Below are positions 6,262 through 12,829 of a DNA stretch of 14,273 nucleotides, in pieces. Under the pieces are notes generated by a model. It saw nothing but the letters and a program-made list of their open reading frames with translations. It ran no database searches and was not told where the DNA came from. The translations under genes and the position numbers were made by a program. The DNA is from an uncultured beta proteobacterium (lineage in GTDB: Bacteria; Pseudomonadota; Gammaproteobacteria; Burkholderiales; Burkholderiaceae_C), in NCBI GenBank assembly GCA_903885415.1, contig CAISIP010000274.1:1-14273 (forward strand). The letters are read 5' to 3'. Within the stretch, counting starts at the first letter, position 1, and every line of letters begins with the position of its first letter.

Positions 6262-9200
6262 CGTGGCCCCCCGGCTCAGCGACCGCGCCCGTGCCGCGCA
6301 GCCGCAGCGCACGTTTGAGCCAGTTGCCGATGTCATCGATGTAGGTGAACACCGCGGGTACGACCAGCAGGCTGAGCACGGTCGAGGTGATCAGTCCGCC
6401 GATCACGGCGATCGACATTGGCGAGCGAAAGCTGGCGTCTGCCACACCCAGACCCAGCGCGATAGGCGCCATACCAGCGCCCATCGCCAGCGTCGTCATC
6501 ACGATCGGTCGGGCGCGCTTGTGGCAGGCATCGAGCAGCGCCTCCAGCCGCCCGAGGTGCTGCTCGCGCCGCGCGACGATGGCGTATTCGACCAGCAGGA
6601 TCGAGTTCTTGGTCGCGACGCCCATCAGCATGATCAGCCCTATCAGCGAGGGCATCGAGAAGCTCTTTTGCGCGATCAGCAGCCCGACGAAGGCGCCGCC
6701 GAGCGCCAGCGGCAAGGCGCACAGGATCGTCACCGGATGCAGGAAGTCCTTGAACAGCAGCACCAGCACGATGTAGATGCACAGCACCCCGGTCAGCATC
6801 GCCAGGCCGAAGCTCGCGAACAACTCGCCCATCACCTCGGCGTCGCCGATCTCGACCACCTTGACGCCGGGCGGCAACTGCCGGATCGCCGGCAGTTGCT
6901 GAACCGCTGCCGTGACATCGCCCAGCGGCAGCCCCGACAACTCGATCTCGAAGTTGACGTTGCGCGCGCGGTCGTAACGGTCGATCAGCGCGGGACCGCC
7001 AGCGAGTTCCAGCGTGGCGACCTGCGACAGCATCACCGGGCCGCGGGCGCCGGGAACGGCAAGGCGTCCGAGCAGCGCCAGGTCCTGGCGCGCCGTCGCG
7101 TCGAGCTTCACGACGATCGGAACCTGTCGCTGGGACAAGTTGAGCTTGGCCAGCGCCATATCGTAATCGCCGGCGGTGGCAATACGCAGTGTCTCGCCTA
7201 TCGCAGCGCTGGTCACGCCGAGGTCGGCCGCCTTCGCAAAGTCGGGACGCACCACGATCTCGGGTCTTATCAGGCTCGCGCTGGAAGCCACGCTGCCCAG
7301 GCCGGGAATCGTCCGCAGGTCTTTCTCAACGGCCAGCGCGGCGGCCTGCAGCGCCAGCGGGTCCTCGGCAGTGAGCACCAGAACGTATTTTTCTCCGGAG
7401 CCGCCGAGCCCGACCCGGCTGCGAACGCCCGGCAAGGCCTCGAGCGCCGCACGGATCGCATTTTCGATTCCCTGCTTGCGTGGCCGCTGGTTGCGCTCGT
7501 CGAGCAGAACCGTGAGCGTCGCCTTGCGCGCCTCGGCGGCGCCCTGCATCGCGAACGGGTCGCCGCCCGCGCTGCCGCCACCCACCGTGGTGTAGATACT
7601 CTTCACATGCGCCACGCCGGCTACCAGCCGCCGCGCGTGCTCGGCTGCGGCTTCGGTCTGGAGCAGCGTTGCGCCAGGCGGCAGCTCCAGATAGACCTGG
7701 GTCTGCGAGTTGTCGTCGGGTGGTATGAAGCCGGTCGGCAGCAGCGGGATCAGCGACACCGAGCCGAAGAAGAACAAGGTCGCTGCAGCCATGGTGCTCA
7801 ACCGATGCGACAGACACCAGCGCGCGCAGACCATGTACATCCGCAGCCAGAGGGCGTCCCTCGGCGTGCCAACGATGGGCTTGAGCATATAGGCCGCCAT
7901 CATCGGCGTGAGAACACGCGCCACCAACAGCGACGCGACGACTGCCAGGGATGCAGTCCATCCAAACTGCTTGAAAAACTTCCCCGGGATGCCGCTCATG
8001 AACGCGGTGGGCAGGAACACCGCCACCAGGGTGAAGGTGGTGGCGATCACCGCCAGCCCGATCTCATCGGCGGCCTCCATCGCCGCCTGGTACGGTGTCT
8101 TTCCCATGCGCAGGTGGCGCACGATGTTCTCGACCTCGACGATCGCGTCGTCGACCAGAATGCCGACCACCAGCGACAGCGCCAGCAAAGTGATCACGTT
8201 GACGCTGAAACCCAGAAAGTGCATCCCGATGAAAGCCGGGATCACCGACAGCGGCAGCGCCACCGCCGACACCAGGGTTGCACGCCAGTCGCGCAGGAAC
8301 AGCCACACCACCAGCACCGCCAGCACCGCACCTTCAAACAGCAGGTGCATTGAGCCGGTGTACTCGTCCTGCACCGGGGCGACGAAATTGAAGGCCTCTG
8401 TCAGCTCGATGTCCGGGTGCTGCACCCGAAGCTCGGCCAGCGCTTTTTGCACCGCTGCGCCGACCGCGATTTCGCTTTCACCCTTGCTGCGCGCGATCTC
8501 GAAGCCGACGACCCGCTGGCCGTTGAGCAGCGCCGACGATCGGGCCTCGGCGCTGGTGTCGCTGACCGTGGCGACCTGGTCGAGCCGGATGTGCCGTCCG
8601 TCCGACAGCGCAAGCTGCAGCAAACCGAGCTCCTGTGCCGAACGCACCGTTGCCAGCGTACGCACCGGTTGCTCGGAGCCGCCAAGGTCGGTCCGTCCGC
8701 CGGCGCTGTCGATTTGCACCAGACGAAGCTGACGCGAAATATCGGCCGCCGTCGCTCCCAGCGCCTGCAGCCGCATCGGGTCGAGCGCGACCCGGATCTC
8801 GCGCGCCACACCGCCGACCCGGGTGACCGCGCCGACACCGCGCACCGCCAACAACCGGCGCGTCACCTCGTTGTCGACAAACCAGGACAGCGCCTCGTCG
8901 TCCATGCCGGGGGCGTCGCCGCGCGCGAGCGACCGGATCGCGAACACCAGCACCGGCTGTCCTGCCAACTCGAGCTTGTTCACGACCGGGTCGCGCAAGT
9001 CGCCTGGCAGCTCGCTGCGAACCCGGGCCACCGCCGTACGCACCTCGTCCAGCGCCTCCTGTACCGGTTTTTCAAGTCTGAACTCGGCCGTTATCGTGAC
9101 GCCGCCGTCCTGCACCTTGGTGTACAGGTGCTTGAGGCCCGCCACGGTGGCGATGGAATTTTCCAGCTTGCGCGCCACTTCGGTTTCCAGCTGCGCCGGC

Positions 9201-9364
9201 GCCGCACCTGGCAGCGATGCGGTGAGCGCAATGGTCGGCAGCTCGATGTCGGGGAAGTTCTGCACCTTCATCGCGCTAAACGACAGCAATCCGGCGAAGC
9301 ACAGCAGAACAAACAGCATCACCGCCGGAATCGGGTTCTTGATCGACCAGGACGACAGGTTCAT
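6224..9364 (-). CDS. RND efflux pump inner-membrane permease (HAE-1 / AcrB family)
   Basis: At 1046 residues this is a full-length AcrB-type proton-driven exporter. The N-terminal cytoplasmic helix and first membrane segment (about 12-30) are followed by periplasmic porter sequence beginning NFPDIELPTIALTASLPGA. A block of membrane helices runs from about 340 to 500, a second porter half from about 545 to 850, and a second helix block from about 853 to 1010. The proton relay is intact: Asp405-Asp406 in helix 4 (GILVDDAIVEVEN) and Lys919 in helix 10 (GVATKNSILLVEY). It would pump hydrophobic or amphiphilic compounds across the envelope with the adaptor and outer-membrane factor encoded upstream. 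Substrate cannot be deduced. The start follows AAGGAG that abuts the adaptor stop codon. Confidence 0.97.
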   Translation of the reverse strand: MNLSSWSIKNPIPAVMLFVLLCFAGLLSFSAMKVQNFPDIELPTIALTASLPGAAPAQLETEVARKLENSIATVAGLKHLYTKVQDGGVTITAEFRLEKPVQEALDEVRTAVARVRSELPGDLRDPVVNKLELAGQPVLVFAIRSLARGDAPGMDDEALSWFVDNEVTRRLLAVRGVGAVTRVGGVAREIRVALDPMRLQALGATAADISRQLRLVQIDSAGGRTDLGGSEQPVRTLATVRSAQELGLLQLALSDGRHIRLDQVATVSDTSAEARSSALLNGQRVVGFEIARSKGESEIAVGAAVQKALAELRVQHPDIELTEAFNFVAPVQDEYTGSMHLLFEGAVLAVLVVWLFLRDWRATLVSAVALPLSVIPAFIGMHFLGFSVNVITLLALSLVVGILVDDAIVEVENIVRHLRMGKTPYQAAMEAADEIGLAVIATTFTLVAVFLPTAFMSGIPGKFFKQFGWTASLAVVASLLVARVLTPMMAAYMLKPIVGTPRDALWLRMYMVCARWCLSHRLSTMAAATLFFFGSVSLIPLLPTGFIPPDDNSQTQVYLELPPGATLLQTEAAAEHARRLVAGVAHVKSIYTTVGGGSAGGDPFAMQGAAEARKATLTVLLDERNQRPRKQGIENAIRAALEALPGVRSRVGLGGSGEKYVLVLTAEDPLALQAAALAVEKDLRTIPGLGSVASSASLIRPEIVVRPDFAKAADLGVTSAAIGETLRIATAGDYDMALAKLNLSQRQVPIVVKLDATARQDLALLGRLAVPGARGPVMLSQVATLELAGGPALIDRYDRARNVNFEIELSGLPLGDVTAAVQQLPAIRQLPPGVKVVEIGDAEVMGELFASFGLAMLTGVLCIYIVLVLLFKDFLHPVTILCALPLALGGAFVGLLIAQKSFSMPSLIGLIMLMGVATKNSILLVEYAIVARREQHLGRLEALLDACHKRARPIVMTTLAMGAGMAPIALGLGVADASFRSPMSIAVIGGLITSTVLSLLVVPAVFTYIDDIGNWLKRALRLRGTGAVAEPGGHGAKPASTTPARP

Positions 9365-9371
9365 GCCGGCA

Positions 9372-9377
9372 CTCCTT
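9372..9377 (-). promoter_or_regulatory. Ribosome-binding site of the RND permease, touching the adaptor stop codon
   Basis: AAGGAG on the minus strand lies 7 bases before the permease ATG and shares its first base region with the adaptor TGA at 9377-9379. Only 12 bases separate the two genes, an arrangement that favours coupled translation of the two pump subunits. Confidence 0.75.
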
Positions 9378-10528
9378 CAGCGCACCGTCGAGGCGGTCTT
9401 TGCAGGCGGCGCAGGCGCCTTCGCCGGGCCGGCACTGTCGACCACGCGTACCAGATCACCGTCGTTCAGAAAGCCGGCCCCGCTGGTGACGACGCGCGTG
9501 TCGGGCGCCAGTTCGCTGGTGATCTCGATGCGGTCGCCGGCCATTCTGCCGGTCTGCACCTTGATCCGGGCGACCCGGCTGTCGGCGCCAAGCCGGTACA
9601 GGTAGCTGAAGCCGTCGCGCATGACGATCGCCGATTGCGGCAGCGTCAGTGCGGCGCTGTCGCCGAGCGCGAACTCGCCCTTGGCGAACATTCCGGCGCG
9701 TGCCGGTGAGCTGCCGGCCCCCGAAAACCGCAGGTCCACATAGACCAGACCGAATCGGGTCTGCGGGTCGACGGTGGGCGCGACCACGCGCACCTGACCC
9801 CGGAGCTGGGTTCCGTCGGCCGCAGTCACCAGCGCGGGGGTTCCCCGCTTGACCCGTCCGAGCTCAGCGGAAGTCAGCTCGGCGCGCCACTCCAGCCGTC
9901 CCTGGCGAATCATGCGAAACAGTTCGGTTCCGCTGCCCGGCACCGCGCCGACGGTCGCGCTTCGCGCTGCAATGATGCCGCTGTCGGGCGCCAGCAGCTG
10001 GGTGTTGCGAAGTCGCAGCTGCTGCACGCCCAATGCCGCTCGCGCCGCTTGCACGCGCGCCTGCGAGGTCTGCTCGGCGGTCAGGTACTGGTTGACCTGT
10101 TGCGCGCTGAGCGCGCCGCTGCCCGCTACGGCGCGGGCGCGCTCGGCGTTGCCGGCGGCGTCTGCCGCGTTGGCTTCGGCCTCGAGCAGGCCGGCTTGCG
10201 CCAGCGCGACGTCGGCCTGCACCGCATCGCTGGCGAACACCGCCAGCACCTGGCCCGCGCGGACCTGGTCGCCGACCTGCGCGCGCACCTCGCTCAAACG
10301 CAGTCCGGCTGTCTCGGTGCCTATGCTGGCCTCCTGCCAGGCCGCGATGCTGCCGTTGGCGGCCAGCCGGATCGGCAGCTTGGCCGACTGCGGCAAAGCA
10401 GTCGTGACGGTCAGAGAAGCTTTTGCTTCGGCCGGTTTCTTGTCATCGGCAGCGTGCGCCGCGCCCAGGTCCGCGCCGAGCAGAGCAGCGATACACAGCT
10501 CCCGGCAGTTCAGATACATACGGTTCAT
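9377..10528 (-). CDS. RND efflux periplasmic adaptor (membrane fusion protein)
   Basis: From the chosen ATG the protein has 383 residues. A signal peptide is likely (MNRMYLNCRELCIAALLG, Ala-rich, cleavage near AHA-AD at about 26). Two lipoyl half-motifs (about 66-100, including VGDQVRAGQVLAVF, and about 177-195, LLAPDSGIIAARSATVG) flank an alpha-helical hairpin rich in Ala, Gln and Glu (about 102-176). A beta-barrel domain (about 210-290) and a membrane-proximal domain follow (LPQSAIVMRDG to DGDLVRVVD). It bridges the permease and outer-membrane factor in the periplasm. The start is uncertain: in-frame ATGs at 10558 and 10612 also exist, the last overlapping the outer-membrane gene by 40 bases but with a GGA/AGG-like sequence before it. 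The 10528 start gives the most normal signal peptide. Confidence 0.92.
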   Translation of the reverse strand: MNRMYLNCRELCIAALLGADLGAAHAADDKKPAEAKASLTVTTALPQSAKLPIRLAANGSIAAWQEASIGTETAGLRLSEVRAQVGDQVRAGQVLAVFASDAVQADVALAQAGLLEAEANAADAAGNAERARAVAGSGALSAQQVNQYLTAEQTSQARVQAARAALGVQQLRLRNTQLLAPDSGIIAARSATVGAVPGSGTELFRMIRQGRLEWRAELTSAELGRVKRGTPALVTAADGTQLRGQVRVVAPTVDPQTRFGLVYVDLRFSGAGSSPARAGMFAKGEFALGDSAALTLPQSAIVMRDGFSYLYRLGADSRVARIKVQTGRMAGDRIEITSELAPDTRVVTSGAGFLNDGDLVRVVDSAGPAKAPAPPAKTASTVR

Positions 10529-10572
10529 GGCTTGTTGGCGTTGGCCTTGCTGGTTCATCAGGGTTGGGGCTG

Positions 10573-11970
10573 TTACCAGGCACCGCCGACGGCGCGGTAC
10601 AGCGCAATCCATGCCTGGATCCGGTCACGGCGCAGCCCCACCAAGGCGCTTTCGGCCGCCAGCGCGCTGCGTCGGGTGTCCTCGAGTTCTAGCAAGCTGG
10701 CAAAGCCGCCCGCGTAGCGCGCGTCGGCGGCCGCCAGAGCGACACGGTAACCAGCGTCGGCAGCGCGCGCGTCGGCGCTCTGCGCAGCGGCGCTGTTCAG
10801 GTTAAGCAGCGCTTCCTCGACTTCGCGGACCGCCTGGCGTGCGCGCGCCTGGTACAGCGCAACCGCCTCTTCCTGGCGCGCCTGCGCCGCCTGCTCGCCG
10901 GCGGCACGCCGGCCGCCGTCAAATAGCGGCACAGCCAGTGACAGCGGCCCGATGGACCAGGTCGAGCGCTCGTCGCTGGCGCCTCCCATGCGCAGCGCCA
11001 TCGCCCCGATAGCGCCACGGAGCGCCAGGCTGGGATAGCGCTGCGCCTGCGCGACGCCGAACTCGGCGCTCGCAGCAGCGATGTCGCGCTGCGCGCTCAC
11101 CAGATCCGGTCGCTGCTCCAGCGCCTGCGCCGGAACGCTGGGAACCGCCAACGCCGCCTGCGGCGACAGGTCGGTCGGCGCCGCAGCCAGCTGCTGGCGC
11201 AGCGCGGGTTCGGCCACCCCGCTGAGCGCAACCAGCGCCTTGATTTCCAGCGCGCACTGGGCGCGTTGCTGGGTCAGTTGCGCGCTGGCTTGCGCTGCAG
11301 CCGCACCAGCCAGGGCGGCCAGCGACGGCGCCGTCAACCCGGCCTGTGCGCTGAGCGCAGTGGCGCCCGACGTGCGGGCGCGCGAGGCGGCGTCGCGCGC
11401 AACGATGGCCACCTGCAACTCGCAGTACCGCTGGTTGAAATAATGCCGCGCGAGTTCGGCAGCGACCGAAATGCGCGCGTCGTGCCACTGCGCCTGCGCG
11501 CTTTGCAGCCGCGCCTGCGCCGCCTCGTCAGCGCTCCGGTGGGCGCCAAACAGATCCAGCTCCCAGGATGCCTGCACGCCAGCTTGCAGGCTGCTGGCGG
11601 CCGCAAGCCCGGTCTGCGCCGATGAGCGCGCGGCGCCGGCCGAGCCGTCCAGGGACGGCTGCAGGCTGGCCGCAGCCGCCGTACGCGCAGCGCGCGCCTG
11701 CGCCACGCGCGCCAGCGCAGACGCCGCCGACGGGCTGAGGTTTTGCGCCGCCTGTACCAATCCCACCAGCACCGGGTCGTCCAGCCCCTGCCACCAAAGC
11801 GCCATGTCGGCCAGACTGCCCCCGTGCGGCAGCGGCGCCTGCCAGCTTGGCGGCAGCGCCGGCGCAACAGAAGCCCTGGGGGGCGTGATCGGCGCGCAAG
11901 CTGCGAGCCAGCTCAGGGAGCAACAAAAAAGAATCAGACGGAACACATTCACGGGGAGGCACCTTGGCAT
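10573..11970 (-). CDS. Outer-membrane efflux factor, NodT-type lipoprotein (TolC superfamily)
   Basis: The product is about 465 residues. It begins with a lipoprotein signal: a hydrophobic stretch (about 9-22) and lipobox Leu-Ala-Ala-Cys with Cys25 to be acylated. The mature part starts with a Pro-rich linker and a WWQGLDDPVLVGLV segment, then two outer-membrane efflux repeats, each Ala-rich, coiled-coil forming and high in Gln and Arg. Typical landmarks include WELDLFGAHRSADEAAQARL in the first repeat and LAVPLFDGGRRAAGEQ in the second. It would form the trimeric channel through the outer membrane for the adaptor and permease next to it. A GTG at 11952 has a better ribosome-binding site (AAGGTG, about 8 bases away) and also leaves a short lipoprotein signal, so the start may be 18 bases later. 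The frame stays open to 12051, but that extension buries the signal peptide. Confidence 0.93.
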   Translation of the reverse strand: MPRCLPVNVFRLILFCCSLSWLAACAPITPPRASVAPALPPSWQAPLPHGGSLADMALWWQGLDDPVLVGLVQAAQNLSPSAASALARVAQARAARTAAAASLQPSLDGSAGAARSSAQTGLAAASSLQAGVQASWELDLFGAHRSADEAAQARLQSAQAQWHDARISVAAELARHYFNQRYCELQVAIVARDAASRARTSGATALSAQAGLTAPSLAALAGAAAAQASAQLTQQRAQCALEIKALVALSGVAEPALRQQLAAAPTDLSPQAALAVPSVPAQALEQRPDLVSAQRDIAAASAEFGVAQAQRYPSLALRGAIGAMALRMGGASDERSTWSIGPLSLAVPLFDGGRRAAGEQAAQARQEEAVALYQARARQAVREVEEALLNLNSAAAQSADARAADAGYRVALAAADARYAGGFASLLELEDTRRSALAAESALVGLRRDRIQAWIALYRAVGGAW

Positions 11971-12070
11971 TCGGACTCGCGCGGCACCAAGCCGGCCGGT
12001 GCGGCGGCCGGGCCGCGTGGCATGGGGAGTGTATGCGAGCGGGGCGCACATCGCCCGCCGACCGCGCGCC
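11971..12070 (-). promoter_or_regulatory. Spacer between the isochorismatase-like gene and the efflux operon
   Basis: This 100-base gap on the minus strand contains a 5-bp inverted repeat (GCGGC, loop CGG, GCCGC, 12004-12016) without a T-run and a TACACT sequence resembling a -10 box without a good -35. It could carry a separate efflux promoter, or the genes could be read through together. The sequence does not decide. Confidence 0.25.
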
Positions 12071-12691
12071 CTACTTCAGCAGCGCCAGCACCTGTTTGAA
12101 TCGCGGGTGATCGGCACTGCGCAGCCACTCAAAGGCGACCATCTCGGTACTGACAAGTTCAGCGCCATTGCCCGCCAGACGGTCGAAGGCTGCGTCGCGG
12201 TTGCGCTCGGTCCGCGAGCTGCAGGCGTCGGTCACAACCCAGACCTCGAATTCCTGCTCGAGCAGCTCGAGCGCCGTCTGCAGCAGGCAGACATGGGCCT
12301 CGCAGCCGGCGATCACGATGCTGTTGCGCTGTTGCGCTGGGGTTGCGGGCTTTTGCAGGTGCCTGGGCAGGCTGCGCGCGCTGCCGGTCACCGGAGCTTT
12401 GCGCTCGGGGGGTCGCAGCCGGTCGACCAGCCCGTCGGCGCACGCGCTGAAAGACATCTTGTCGAGCGTTCTGGCACCGTGCGCGTTGATCAGCGCAGCG
12501 AGTTCGGGTTCGCTGTGGCCGAGCCCCGCCGGGTTTTCTTCGGTGGCCCACATCGGCACCTCCAGCGCCTGCGCCACGCGTGCCAGTCGCAGCGCGTTGG
12601 CCAGCACCTGCGGCGCTTCGAATATCGCCGGCATCAAACGGGTCTGGTAGTCGACCAGCAGCAGCTGGCATTCCTCGGCTTCAAGCAGCAT
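12071..12691 (-). CDS. Isochorismatase-family cysteine hydrolase
   Basis: A 206-residue alpha/beta hydrolase of the isochorismatase/YcaC group. The triad is present: Asp14 (LLVDYQTRLM), Lys78 (LDKMSFSA) and Cys135 in the family motif GCEAHVCLLQTALEL (129-143), followed by VVTDACSSR, the usual substrate-pocket segment. Family members hydrolyse amides or vinyl ethers, for example nicotinamide, ureido compounds or isochorismate; the particular substrate cannot be inferred. A basic, Pro-rich insert at about 92-121, between the Lys and Cys motifs, is roughly 20 residues longer than in typical members. GGAAGGA (12697-12703) 5 bases before the ATG supports the start. It is divergent from the AbfD-like gene and lies 100 bases upstream of the efflux operon on the same strand. 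The lack of a signal peptide implies a cytoplasmic enzyme. Confidence 0.92.
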   Translation of the reverse strand: MLLEAEECQLLLVDYQTRLMPAIFEAPQVLANALRLARVAQALEVPMWATEENPAGLGHSEPELAALINAHGARTLDKMSFSACADGLVDRLRPPERKAPVTGSARSLPRHLQKPATPAQQRNSIVIAGCEAHVCLLQTALELLEQEFEVWVVTDACSSRTERNRDAAFDRLAGNGAELVSTEMVAFEWLRSADHPRFKQVLALLK

Positions 12692-12829
12692 CGGTTTCCT
12701 TCCAATCGGTTGACGCCAGCGCGCGCACGGGCATGCGGCGAATATATGCCAAGCGCAACGACCCGTGCCCGCCGGCGGCGGCCGGGTTCAATAGAATCGT
12801 CGGCAGCGCCAGCAACAGGAGCCCGCCGC
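12692..12829. promoter_or_regulatory. Divergent intergenic region between the isochorismatase-like and AbfD-like genes
   Basis: These 138 bases must hold start signals for both directions if each gene has its own promoter. Leftward, TATATT on the minus strand (12741-12746) matches five of six -10 positions. Rightward, TAGAAT (12792-12797) also matches five of six and lies 33 bases before the ATG. Neither has a convincing -35, so an activator may be needed. No clear operator palindrome was found. Confidence 0.35.
12817..12821 (+). promoter_or_regulatory. Ribosome-binding site of the AbfD-like gene
   Basis: AGGAG lies 8 bases before the ATG at 12830 and fixes that start rather than the in-frame ATGs eight and nine codons later. 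Confidence 0.7.

Noticed and set aside
6017..8353. A 778-codon open frame on the plus strand, antisense to the RND permease gene
   Set aside because: The translation is dominated by Arg, His, Gln, Gly and Asp with no family resemblance or membrane/domain pattern. It lies opposite a gene with clear conserved motifs. GC-rich codon use leaves few stop codons in this antisense frame.
8417..9709. A 430-codon plus-strand open frame opposite the RND permease and adaptor genes
   Set aside because: It spans the junction of two well-supported minus-strand genes, has the same Arg/His/Gln-rich shadow composition and has no recognisable motif.
12004..12016. GCGGC-CGG-GCCGC inverted repeat as a terminator after the isochorismatase-like gene
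   Set aside because: The loop is only 3 bases and no T-run follows on the minus strand, so intrinsic termination is not supported.
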